Source: Vogesella urethralis
Lineage (GTDB): Bacteria; Pseudomonadota; Gammaproteobacteria; Burkholderiales; Chromobacteriaceae
Direction: 5' to 3'
DNA length: 64,000 nucleotides
Assembly (NCBI RefSeq): GCF_007644045.2
Contig: NZ_VMDW02000118.1
Location: forward strand, 62,001 to 126,000
Positions 35,435 to 44,097 of this stretch are shown one piece after another; position 1 is the first letter of the stretch, and the number at the start of each line of letters is the position of its first letter. The notes below the pieces were generated by a model that was not told the origin of the DNA, did no database searches, and worked only from the letters and a program-made list of their open reading frames with translations. The position numbers and the translations under genes were made by a program.

Positions 35435-36043
35435 TCAGTCCGGACGGCGCAGCAGCGCCAGCACGGCGCCGCTGCCGCCGTGCTGCAGGCGGGTTTCGCA
35501 AAATGCCAGTACGTCTGGATGGTGGGTAAGCCAGCTGCGTACCATTTTGGGCAGTACCGGCTCGCCGCGCGAGCTCAGGCCCTTGCCGTGGATGATGCGC
35601 ACGCACTGGCCCTGGTGGCGGGCGCGGTGCAGGAATAGTGCCAGCTGTTCGTGTGCTTCAAAGCGGTCCAGGCCGTGCAGATCCAGCTCGGCACACACTG
35701 GCCAGTGGCCGGCTTTCAGCTTTTTCAGCGTGTGCGCCGGCATGCCGGGGCTTCGGTGTTCGATGTCGATATGGGCGGGTTCGAACCAGCCCAGCATCTG
35801 CGCAAACAGGCTGTGGTCCGGGTTGTTGCTGTACAGGCGGTGGCCGGCGTGGTGCAGCGGCCGCGGGCGCGGTCGCGGTAGCGGCGCCTGCACGCGGCCG
35901 TCCGGCTTAAGCGGCCGCACGTCGCGCATCAGGGCTGGGAAGTCCGGCTCCGGCTCGGGCGCAGCCACAATAGCCACAGGCAAGACCCTTGCGGGCCTTG
36001 CCTGTGGTTTGATCGGCTTCAGTTGCTCCTTGAGCGACTTCAA
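35435..36043 (-). CDS. Smr-domain protein
   Basis: About 202 residues. The N-terminal third is proline/arginine-rich and probably disordered; the C-terminal Smr domain (about 110-200) contains the typical ELDLHGLDRFEAHEQL and VRIIHGKGLSSRG. Small MutS-related domains are nucleases or nucleic-acid binders. The start is uncertain: no ATG lies before the domain. The TTG at 36043, right after the trxB stop (LKSLKEQLK), is my best guess, by translational coupling. The sequence is open further upstream inside trxB, but that part is a shadow. Confidence 0.8.
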   Translation of the reverse strand: MKSLKEQLKPIKPQARPARVLPVAIVAAPEPEPDFPALMRDVRPLKPDGRVQAPLPRPRPRPLHHAGHRLYSNNPDHSLFAQMLGWFEPAHIDIEHRSPGMPAHTLKKLKAGHWPVCAELDLHGLDRFEAHEQLALFLHRARHQGQCVRIIHGKGLSSRGEPVLPKMVRSWLTHHPDVLAFCETRLQHGGSGAVLALLRRPD

Positions 36044-36050
36044 CGCCGTA

Positions 36051-37043
<993 letters not shown>

Positions 37044-37044
37044 T

Positions 37045-37072
37045 TAACAGTATTCCGGAAGCAGGCCGATAA
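37045..37072 (+). promoter_or_regulatory. FliA (sigma-28)-type promoter
   Basis: GCCGATAA (37065-37072) is an exact match to the flagellar sigma-28 -10 box, and TAACAGTA (37045-37052) 12 bp upstream is a partial -35. It lies 45 bp before the small motility gene, the right place and orientation to drive it. Confidence 0.65.
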
Positions 37073-37117
37073 AGTGTTTCTACCTGCCAAATAGTTTCTG
37101 GCTACCGAAAGGAGTAA

Positions 37118-37300
37118 ATGATGGAAGTAGGCGCCAGCAGCAGCGCGAGTGTGAAACAGACCACCGAAACCTTCGTGCTGAAGAAATCGATGGAGGCATC
37201 CAGCGACATGATGTCCACGCTGATGGCTTCGGTGGAGCAGAACGCGCCCAAAACCAACAATCCGCCGCATCTGGGGCAGAATGTTGACGTCAAGGCCTGA
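37118..37300 (+). CDS. Small putative motility protein (YjfB-like)
   Basis: A 60-residue protein, MMEVGASSSASVKQTTETFV..., without membrane segment or cysteine. Its pattern, a short helical core with VLKKSMEAS and a polar tail ending in GQNVDVKA, resembles the YjfB family of putative motility proteins; the call is tentative. The ATG has a strong AAAGGAGTAA ribosome site, and a FliA-type promoter lies upstream, independently supporting a role linked to motility. A bidirectional terminator follows. Confidence 0.65.
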   Translation: MMEVGASSSASVKQTTETFVLKKSMEASSDMMSTLMASVEQNAPKTNNPPHLGQNVDVKA

Positions 37301-37324
37301 TCTGATCCTGTCCGCCGGCAGCAA

Positions 37325-37352
37325 AAACCCGCCTGTTACAGGCGGGTTTTTT
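37325..37352. terminator. Bidirectional terminator
   Basis: An 11-bp stem AAACCCGCCTG/CAGGCGGGTTT with a TTA loop, with A-run and T-run on either side. Serves the small motility gene (+) and the Gln-rich gene (-). Confidence 0.9.
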
Positions 37353-37368
37353 CATGGCGCGGTACGGT

Positions 37369-37971
37369 TCAGACGCTGAAGCTTACCCGGCTGCCGCTGC
37401 TGCTTTGCAGTAGCGATTGCGTGGCCTGGTACTGCGCTACGGCCTGTTGCTGGGCGCTGGCGTTCAGCTCGGCGCGGCTGCTGTCTTCCGGCTGGCTGGC
37501 GGCTTGCGGCGTGCTGCGCGGGGTGGCGGTCTGCTGGGCCTGCGCCTCGGGCGGCGGTGCGCTGATGCCGGATGGTGCATTGGGCTGCGCGTTGTCGTTG
37601 CGGGTGGCCAGGTTGGCCGCAGGCTGTGCCGGTGGCGAGGTGGTCGGCTCGTTGCTGGCGGTTTGCACCACGCTGGCGGTTTGCTGCTGGGTTTGCTGCA
37701 AACGCAGGGCCTGGGTGCTTAACAGCTGGGCTTGCAGGCTGTTTTGCAGGTCGATGGCGCGGTTGTTCAACTGCGGGGCGGCATTTTCCGGCTTGCCAGC
37801 TACTTGCTGGGTGGCTGCCTGTAACTGGGCATCCCGGGCGGTGCTGGCCTCCAGCGCTTGCTGGCCGGCGCTTTCCAGACTGCCGGTTTGCGGCAATTCA
37901 CGCTGACGGGCGGCCACGCTGTCACGGTACAGCGGGCTGGGGCTGAGCGGGTTAGTGCTGCTGATGTCCAT
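37369..37971 (-). CDS. Gln/Ala/Ser/Pro-rich hypothetical protein
   Basis: A 200-residue low-complexity protein with no visible domain: it starts MDISSTNPLSPSPLYRDSVA, continues with Gln/Ala-rich helical stretches (NSLQAQLLSTQALRLQQTQQ) and a proline-rich middle, and ends SSSGSRVSFSV. No signal peptide. An AGGAGGAG ribosome site and terminator make it a real gene. It overlaps the DUF454 gene by 20 bp, so they are co-expressed. The composition recalls the disordered halves of flagellar hook-length or secretion-system proteins, but this is a loose resemblance only. Confidence 0.65.
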   Translation of the reverse strand: MDISSTNPLSPSPLYRDSVAARQRELPQTGSLESAGQQALEASTARDAQLQAATQQVAGKPENAAPQLNNRAIDLQNSLQAQLLSTQALRLQQTQQQTASVVQTASNEPTTSPPAQPAANLATRNDNAQPNAPSGISAPPPEAQAQQTATPRSTPQAASQPEDSSRAELNASAQQQAVAQYQATQSLLQSSSGSRVSFSV

Positions 37972-38413
37972 GAGACTCCTCCTGGTGCACACCTTGCCGC
38001 AGTGCACATTGCGGTAGTGGCTGCCCCGGGCTGTCGGCGGTGACGGTAGGCAGGTGCCAGATCCAGGCCGACAAACCCAACCACAGTGCGGCCAACATGG
38101 CTTGCAGCAGGGGCAGCTGCCCCAGTAGGGCCAGGCTGATGCTGAACGACAGCGCCATGGCCAGCAGGGCGACACGCTTGGTTTGTCTGCGCATGCCGCG
38201 ATAAGTTCGCCAGTCGCGGATGGCCGGCCCGAAGCGCGGGTGGTCCAGCAGGCGCTGTTCCAGTTGCGGATGGCTGCGGGCAAAACAGGCAGCCGCCATC
38301 AGGATGAACACCGTGGTCGGCAGTAGCGGGGTAACGGCGCCGATCAGGCCCAGCGCCAGGTTCAGGTAACCCAGTGCTGCCCAGGCGCTTTTGCCAAGCC
38401 GGTGTTTGTTCAT
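37952..38413 (-). CDS. DUF454 (YbaN-type) membrane protein
   Basis: A 153-residue protein with a helix pair near the start (about 12-45, GYLNLALGLIGAVTPLLPTTVFIL), a central polar part (FARSHPQLEQRLLDHPRFGPAI) and two more helices near 85-125. This is the YbaN/DUF454 layout; function unknown. The ATG at 38413 has a GGGAGA ribosome site; the ATG at 38428 is less likely. The 3' end overlaps the next gene by 20 bp. Confidence 0.82.
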   Translation of the reverse strand: MNKHRLGKSAWAALGYLNLALGLIGAVTPLLPTTVFILMAAACFARSHPQLEQRLLDHPRFGPAIRDWRTYRGMRRQTKRVALLAMALSFSISLALLGQLPLLQAMLAALWLGLSAWIWHLPTVTADSPGQPLPQCALRQGVHQEESHGHQQH

Positions 38414-38466
38414 GGCTGTCTCCCGCAAGGTGCCATTGTCAGCTTAGACGCTGGCAGCGTGCTCGC

Positions 38467-39060
38467 CTAGCCCTGCTGCAGGGTCAGCGCCAGCATGCGG
38501 TCGGCCAGTTGCGCTACGCTCAGCTCGCCGTCGTTGCGGTACCACTGCACGGTCCAGTGCAGGCTGCCCAGCAGCGTGCGGCGCAGCAGGTGGGTGTCCT
38601 GCTTGATCAGGCCCTGGGCGGCGGCTTCGTCCAGTACGCCTTGCCATAGTGATTCGTAGCGGTCGCGCAGCACGATCAGGCCCGGTTTGGCGCTGTCGGA
38701 CACGCTGCGCCACTCGTACAGCATGACTTCCAGCGCGGCCTGGTTGTCGCCCAGCAGCGAGTGCAGGTGGACGTGAAACAGTGCGGCCAACTTGCTGCGG
38801 ATATCGGGGGCGGTAGCCAGTGCCAGCGCCAGCTGCTCGGTGGTGGCGGTAATGCCCAGAGCCATCACGGCGACCAGGATCTCTTCCTTGGTGCGGAAGT
38901 GGTAGAACAGGCTGCCCGATTGCAGCCCGACGGCATTGCCTAGGTCGCGCACAGTGGTGCGTTCGTAGCCTTGGTCGCGAAACAGCTTGGCTGCGGCACG
39001 GATCAGCTCCATGCGGCGACTGTTGGCTTCCTGGTGGTTGTTCAGGTCGTTGCGGCTCAT
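38467..39060 (-). CDS. TetR/AcrR-family transcriptional regulator
   Basis: A 197-residue repressor-type protein. The N-terminal helix-turn-helix (about 17-65) contains AAKLFRDQGYERTTVRDL and SGSLFYHFRTKEEIL; the rest is the helical ligand domain. The start ATG overlaps the waaF stop (ATGA), so it is read from the waaF transcript. The target and ligand are not evident. The frame is open upstream within waaF but that is shadow. Confidence 0.87.
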   Translation of the reverse strand: MSRNDLNNHQEANSRRMELIRAAAKLFRDQGYERTTVRDLGNAVGLQSGSLFYHFRTKEEILVAVMALGITATTEQLALALATAPDIRSKLAALFHVHLHSLLGDNQAALEVMLYEWRSVSDSAKPGLIVLRDRYESLWQGVLDEAAAQGLIKQDTHLLRRTLLGSLHWTVQWYRNDGELSVAQLADRMLALTLQQG

Positions 39061-40106
39061 GCTTGGCTCGTCTGGGTGGGTTCCTGGGCTGGCTGGCGCA
39101 GCAAGGCGTCGGCCGCACTGCGTACCTGGGCGGGTAGCAGGTTTTCCAGGCAGTGGGTGTGTTTGTACGGGCAGGTGCGTTCGAAGCAGGGGCTGCAGTC
39201 CATGTTCAGCGACACGATGCTGGCACGGTGGCTGAGCGGCGGCGTGAAATCCGGGCTGGACGAGCCATATACGCCCACCAGAGGAATGCCCAGCGCCGCC
39301 GCCACGTGCATCAGGCCGGAGTCGTTGCAGATGGCCAGGCTGGCCAGGCCCATCAGGTCGATGGCTTCTTCCAGACCGGTCTTGCCGCACAGGTTCAGCG
39401 CGCAGCCGTCGGCCAGGCGGGCGATTTCGTCGCCGATGTCTTTATCCTTGCCGGAGCCGAACAGCCATACCTGGTAACCGTCGGCGTGATACTGGCGGGC
39501 CAGCTCGGCAAAGTGGCGTGCCGGCCAGCGTTTGGCCGGGCCGTATTCGGCACCGGGGCACATGGCCACTACCGGCTGTGCCAGCGACAGGCCCAGGCGC
39601 TGGGCTGTGCGCTGCTGCTCGGCTGGGGTGGAGCGCAATTGCGGGTGGGCAATCGGCCGATGCAGCGCCTGGCGCGGCGGTTCGCCCAGTGCACAGAAGC
39701 GCTCCACCATGGTGGGCAGCTCGTGCTCGTCCAGTTCACGGGTATCGTTCAGCAGGCCGTAGCGCAGCTCGCCGGTAAAGCCGGTGCGCAGCGGGATGCC
39801 GGCCAGAAACGGTATCAGTGCCGCTTTCAGCGAATTGGGCAGCACCACCACCTGGTCGAAGTTTTCGCGGCGCAGCGCACGCGCCACTTTCCAGCGCTCG
39901 CCCAGCCGCAGCTGGCCGTGGCCGAAAGGGTTCAGGTGCGACTTGGCCACTTCGGGCATGCGCGACAACAGCGGCAGCGTCCACGCCGGGGCAAAGACAT
40001 GCAGCTCCAGGCCCGGGTGGCGTTCGTGCAGGCGGCGGTACAGGGGCTGCGCCATCACGCTGTCGCCTACCCAGGACGGGCCGATTACCAGTATTTTTTT
40101 GATCAT
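39057..40106 (-). CDS. waaF: ADP-heptose:LPS heptosyltransferase II
   Basis: A 349-residue GT9-family glycosyltransferase that adds the second heptose of the lipopolysaccharide inner core at the inner membrane. Family marks are the start KKILVIGPSWVGDSVMAQPL, FCALGEP, the CPGAEYGPAKRWP donor-binding segment and the late ICNDSGLMHVAAALGIP. The C-terminal CSPCFERTCPYKHTHC cluster of cysteines is also typical. ATG at 40106 chosen for the family N-terminus; no clear ribosome site. TetR follows with a 4-bp overlap. Confidence 0.92.
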   Translation of the reverse strand: MIKKILVIGPSWVGDSVMAQPLYRRLHERHPGLELHVFAPAWTLPLLSRMPEVAKSHLNPFGHGQLRLGERWKVARALRRENFDQVVVLPNSLKAALIPFLAGIPLRTGFTGELRYGLLNDTRELDEHELPTMVERFCALGEPPRQALHRPIAHPQLRSTPAEQQRTAQRLGLSLAQPVVAMCPGAEYGPAKRWPARHFAELARQYHADGYQVWLFGSGKDKDIGDEIARLADGCALNLCGKTGLEEAIDLMGLASLAICNDSGLMHVAAALGIPLVGVYGSSSPDFTPPLSHRASIVSLNMDCSPCFERTCPYKHTHCLENLLPAQVRSAADALLRQPAQEPTQTSQA

Positions 40107-40114
40107 GTAAACAA

Positions 40115-40144
40115 GCAAAAAAGGTGTAGCCAGGCCACACCTTT
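40115..40144 (-). terminator. Terminator of the zf-CHCC gene
   Basis: An 8-bp stem AAAGGTGT (40120-40127) with ACACCTTT (40137-40144) and 9-nt loop; the minus strand continues in a T-run. It lies just upstream of waaF, separating it from the zinc-finger gene. Confidence 0.75.
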
Positions 40145-40166
40145 GATTCAGGCGGTCAGAAAAGGC

Positions 40167-40373
40167 TTAGTGGTGGCCGTGCGGCAGCGGGCCCACCAGC
40201 TTGTAGCGGGTGCCGCAGTACGGGCACAGGGCTTCACCGCCATTCTTGGCGACGGGCAGGAACACGCGCGGGTGCGAGTTCCACTTCACCATGTCCGGCG
40301 TCGGACAGTGCAGCGGCAGGTCCTTGGCGGTAACTTCGATGGTGCGGGCAGTGTTTTCTTTCAGTTCGGCCAT
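40167..40373 (-). CDS. Small zinc-finger (zf-CHCC) protein
   Basis: A 68-residue protein with the CHCC zinc site: Cys23 (LHCPTP), His34 (NSHPRVFLP) and the pair in LCPYCGTRYKL. The family is related to the zinc subunit of mitochondrial complex I and is common in proteobacteria next to ilvE and waaF. No catalytic role is known. It follows ilvE by 49 bp on the same strand. Confidence 0.88.
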   Translation of the reverse strand: MAELKENTARTIEVTAKDLPLHCPTPDMVKWNSHPRVFLPVAKNGGEALCPYCGTRYKLVGPLPHGHH

Positions 40374-40422
40374 GCTGTGTGCTTCCGGTTGGGGCCCGCG
40401 CGCGGCGGGCCGTCTTGTGTAA

Positions 40423-41346
40423 TCAGGCGACGTAGGTCAGCCAGTGTTGCTTGCTTTCATCCAGGCCCTTCACGCAGTCGAAGTAGCGTTTCTGGATTTC
40501 GGCGGTAATCGGGCCGCGTTTGCCGCTGCCGATGGCGCGACGGTCCAGCTCGCGGATCGGGGTGACTTCGGCAGCGGTGCCGGTGAAGAAGGCTTCGTCG
40601 GCGCTGTAGACTTCGTCGCGGGTGATGCGTTTTTCGATCAGCTCCAGGCCCATCTCATCGGCCAGCTGTACCACGGTATCACGGGTGATGCCTTCCAGTG
40701 CGCTGGTGAGGTCCGGCGTGTACAGCTTGCCTTTGCGCACGATGAAGATGTTCTCGCCCGAACCCTCGGCCACAAAGCCGTCCACGTCCAGCAGCAGTGC
40801 TTCGTCGTAGCCGTCGGCGGTGGCTTCGTTGTTGGCCAGGATGGAGTTCATGTAGTTGCCGTTGGCCTTGGCCTTGCACATGGTGATGTTCACGTGATGG
40901 CGGGTAAACGAGCTGGTCTTCACGCGGATGCCGTTTTCCAGGCCGTCTTCGCCCAGGTAAGCGCCCCACGGCCAGGCGGCCACGATCAGCTGTACGTCGT
41001 CTTTCTTCGGTGCCACACCCAGCTTGCCGGAGCCGTAAAAGGCCATCGGGCGGAAGTAGCACGACTTCAGCTGGTTGGCTTTCACCACGTCGAGGTGGGC
41101 CTGGTTGACCTGTTCTTTGCTGAACGGCAGGTCCATGCCCAGAATCTTGGCGGAGCGGAACAGGCGGTCGGTATGGTCCTGCAGGCGGAAAATGGCCGGG
41201 CCACGCGGGGTTTCGTAGGCGCGGACGCCTTCGAATACGCCCATGCCGTAGTGCAGGGTGTGGGTCAGCACGTGGGTGGTGGCGTTGCGCCAGTCTACCA
41301 GTTCGCCGTTGTACCAGATGAAGCCGTCGCGGTCTGCCATCGACAT
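40423..41346 (-). CDS. ilvE: Branched-chain amino acid aminotransferase
   Basis: A 307-residue fold-type IV PLP enzyme catalysing the last step of Val, Leu and Ile synthesis. It starts MSMADRDGFIWYNGELVDW and has the Schiff-base Lys160 in CKAKANGNYMNS, the substrate loop FEGVRAYETP and the phosphate-binding EVTPIRELD. The ATG at 41346 has a CGGAG ribosome site; the open frame extending to 41916 lies inside glnE and is shadow. Confidence 0.95.
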   Translation of the reverse strand: MSMADRDGFIWYNGELVDWRNATTHVLTHTLHYGMGVFEGVRAYETPRGPAIFRLQDHTDRLFRSAKILGMDLPFSKEQVNQAHLDVVKANQLKSCYFRPMAFYGSGKLGVAPKKDDVQLIVAAWPWGAYLGEDGLENGIRVKTSSFTRHHVNITMCKAKANGNYMNSILANNEATADGYDEALLLDVDGFVAEGSGENIFIVRKGKLYTPDLTSALEGITRDTVVQLADEMGLELIEKRITRDEVYSADEAFFTGTAAEVTPIRELDRRAIGSGKRGPITAEIQKRYFDCVKGLDESKQHWLTYVA

Positions 41347-41399
41347 GGTGAATTCTCCGAATAGTCCTGTTTTTGGTGTGCTGCGATTATACAGTTGCC

Positions 41400-44096
41400 T
41401 TACTGAAAGTGAACCGGCTTTTCCGGTAACGCCGCGTAAGGGCCCAGTACCGCCTGCCACAGCGCCTGCACCTGGGCGTAGTCGTCCAGCGGCGGGTGCG
41501 CAATGCGGCTGCTGCCGTCCAGCCGGCTGGCGTGTTGCAGGCGGCGGTAGTGGCGGTAAGCCTGGCGGGCCGCTTCGGCCAGCGTGGCGTCGATCAGGCC
41601 GGCGTCGGCAGCGGCGGCCAGCAGCGCGATATTGCCGCTGTTGGCCAGCAGGGCCGGGTGCTGGCCGGCGTGGGCCAGAATCAGGAACTGCACGATGAAT
41701 TCCACGTCGATGATGCCGCCGCGGGCGTGTTTGACGTCCTCCGGGTTGGCCGCATGGCTTTCCAGCATCTTGTTGCGCATGGCCACTACTTCGCCGCCCA
41801 GGGCTGCGGTGTCGCGCGGTAGCGCCAGCACCTGCTGGCGGATGGCCTCGAAGCGGGCGCCAATGCCGGCATCGCCGCACACAAAGCGGGCGCGGGTCAG
41901 CGCCTGGTGCTCCCACAGCCAGGCTTTGTGGTGCTGGTAATGCGCGAAGGCGTCGGTGGTGCTCACCAGCAGGCCGCTGGCGCCGTCCGGGCGCAGGCGG
42001 ATGTCCACGTCGTACAGCACGCCGGCCGAGGTAGTGCTGGTGAGCCAGGTAATGATCTTGCGCGCCAGGCGCGAGTACAGGTCCGGCGCGTCCGGGTGAT
42101 CGTCGTCGTACAGGAAGATCACGTCCAGGTCCGAGGCGTAGCCCAGCTCCTTGCCGCCCAGCTTGCCGTAGCCCACCACGCTGAACAGCGGCACCTCACG
42201 GTGGCGTTTGGGGATGTCCAGCCAGGCGTGGCGCACGGTGACGTCCAGCACCAGGTCGGCCAGGCGCGACAGTTCGTCGCTCAATGCTTCCAGTGTCCAC
42301 ATGCCGGCCAGGTCTTGCGCTACCAGGCGGAAGGTTTGCGCGTGCTGGAAATGGCGCAGCGCGTCCATCTGCGCTTCCACGTCGCCGTGGCAATCCTGCA
42401 GCTGCTGCTCCAGTTGTGCGGCCAACTGCGGCCAGTCCGGGGTGGCGTACAGCACGCGGGCGTCGAGCAGTTCGTCCAGCAGGATGGGGTGGCGCGACAG
42501 GTAGTCCGACACCCAGGCGCTGGACGAGTACAGCGAAGCCAGCCGCTGCAGCGTTTGCGGGTATTCCAGCAGCAGCGACAGGTAAGACGCGCGCCGGCTG
42601 ATGGCGTCGATCAGTTGCAGGATGCGCTGCAGCGTGGTGTCGGCGTTGTCGAAGCTGGCGGCCACTTCCATCAGCGGGCCCATCAGCGCGTCCAGCTTCT
42701 TGCGGCTGGCGTCCGGCAACTGCAGGTAACGTTGGCCGCAGGCCAGGTTGCGCAGCTGGCGTTGCAGGTCGTCCGGGTCGTGGTAGCCCAGGCTGGCCAG
42801 CCGGGGCGCGATGTCGACGTTGGCGATGTCGCGCCAGTCGTTTTCCAGCGGGTGGGCAGCGGCGCCTTCGGTGGGCAGGAAGAACACTTGCTCGAAGTGC
42901 CGCGTCACGCGGCGGCGATGGCGGTTCAGCTCGTTCAGGAAGGCGTGCCAGTCGGCAAAACCCATGCTGCTGGCGATGCGCTGCCGGTTCTCGTCACTGG
43001 CGGGCAGGCTTTGCGTCTGCTGGTCGTCCAGGTACTGCAGGCGGTGTTCGAGGTTGCGCAGGAAGGTGTAGGCACCCAGCAGCTCGGCCACGGTGTCCGG
43101 CTCCAGCAGGCGCAGCTCGGCCAGGACGGCGTAGGTGTCGCGCGTGCTTTTCAGCTGCAGGCGGCGCTCGCGGCCACCGCGTATCAGCTGGAATACCTGC
43201 GCGATGAACTCCACTTCACGAATGCCGCCCGGCCCCAGCTTGATGTTGTCGGCCATGTCACGGCGCGCCACTTCGCGGCGGATCTGTGCGTGCAGCTCGC
43301 GCATGGCGCCGTAGGCGCCGTAGTCGAGGTATTTGCGGTAGACGAACGGGCGCACCAGTTGCGCCAGCTGGCTGTCGTCGCCGCTCATCACGCGGGCCTT
43401 GATCCAGGCGTAGCGTTCCCATTCGCGTCCCTGGGTTAGCAGGTAGTTTTCCAGCGCGGCCAGGCTCATCACCAGCGGCCCGCTGTCGCCGTAGGGGCGC
43501 AGCCGCATGTCGACGCGGAACACCTGGCCGTCGTAGGTGACGTCATTGATGGCGCTGATCAGCAGTTTGCCCAGCCGGGTGAAGTATTCGTGGTTGGACA
43601 GCCGGCGCGGGCCGCTGGTGTCGCCGTCTTCCGGGTAAACAAAGATCAGGTCGATGTCGCTGGAGACGTTCAGCTCGTAGCCGCCCAGCTTGCCCATGCC
43701 GATCACGATCAGCTGCTGCACCTCGCCGCTGTCTTCGCCGATGGGGGCGCCCAGGTTGGCCAGCGCGCGGCGCGCCACCGGCAGCGTGGTCTGCACCGCA
43801 AAGTCGGCCAGCAGGCTGATGGTGGTCACCACTTCGTGCAGGTCGGCCAGGCCGGCGTGGTCGCGGGTAATCAGCCGCGCCATCACGGCAATGCGCAGCT
43901 TGCGCAGGGCAGGGCTTAGCGCGTCGATGCTGTCAAAGCCCTGCCAGTCGGCAAAGGCGGCCATCTCGGCGGCGTCGAACGGGTGGTCCAGCCTGGCGGC
44001 CAAGCGCTCGGCCTCTTCGGGGCGGGCGGCAAGCTGGCGGTCAAGGTAGTAACTGAATGTACGGGCACAGGCGATAGCGGCGGTATTTGCTGGCAT
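41400..44096 (-). CDS. glnE: Bifunctional glutamine synthetase adenylyltransferase/adenylyl-removase
   Basis: An 898-residue enzyme (E. coli: 946) that adds or removes AMP on glutamine synthetase according to nitrogen status. Both nucleotidyltransferase sites are intact: GMGKLGGYELNVSSDIDLIF in the N-terminal half and GYGKLGGKELGYASDLDVIF in the C-terminal half, with a GlnD-like helical stretch between. The ATG at 44096 is the first suitable start (MPANTAAIACARTF). It is only one base away from the divergent yhdP start codon, so one of the two starts may lie further inside. Stop lies 53 bp before ilvE. Confidence 0.93.
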   Translation of the reverse strand: MPANTAAIACARTFSYYLDRQLAARPEEAERLAARLDHPFDAAEMAAFADWQGFDSIDALSPALRKLRIAVMARLITRDHAGLADLHEVVTTISLLADFAVQTTLPVARRALANLGAPIGEDSGEVQQLIVIGMGKLGGYELNVSSDIDLIFVYPEDGDTSGPRRLSNHEYFTRLGKLLISAINDVTYDGQVFRVDMRLRPYGDSGPLVMSLAALENYLLTQGREWERYAWIKARVMSGDDSQLAQLVRPFVYRKYLDYGAYGAMRELHAQIRREVARRDMADNIKLGPGGIREVEFIAQVFQLIRGGRERRLQLKSTRDTYAVLAELRLLEPDTVAELLGAYTFLRNLEHRLQYLDDQQTQSLPASDENRQRIASSMGFADWHAFLNELNRHRRRVTRHFEQVFFLPTEGAAAHPLENDWRDIANVDIAPRLASLGYHDPDDLQRQLRNLACGQRYLQLPDASRKKLDALMGPLMEVAASFDNADTTLQRILQLIDAISRRASYLSLLLEYPQTLQRLASLYSSSAWVSDYLSRHPILLDELLDARVLYATPDWPQLAAQLEQQLQDCHGDVEAQMDALRHFQHAQTFRLVAQDLAGMWTLEALSDELSRLADLVLDVTVRHAWLDIPKRHREVPLFSVVGYGKLGGKELGYASDLDVIFLYDDDHPDAPDLYSRLARKIITWLTSTTSAGVLYDVDIRLRPDGASGLLVSTTDAFAHYQHHKAWLWEHQALTRARFVCGDAGIGARFEAIRQQVLALPRDTAALGGEVVAMRNKMLESHAANPEDVKHARGGIIDVEFIVQFLILAHAGQHPALLANSGNIALLAAAADAGLIDATLAEAARQAYRHYRRLQHASRLDGSSRIAHPPLDDYAQVQALWQAVLGPYAALPEKPVHFQ

Positions 44097-44097
44097 A

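Noticed and set aside
35777-35787. GGGTTCGAACC, resembling a tRNA T-loop
   Set aside because: It lies within the Smr gene, encodes conserved-looking protein, and no acceptor stem or anticodon arm can be built around it.
41907-43439. A 510-residue open frame on the plus strand
   Set aside because: Antisense to glnE; Val/Gln/His-rich, without a domain or start signals.
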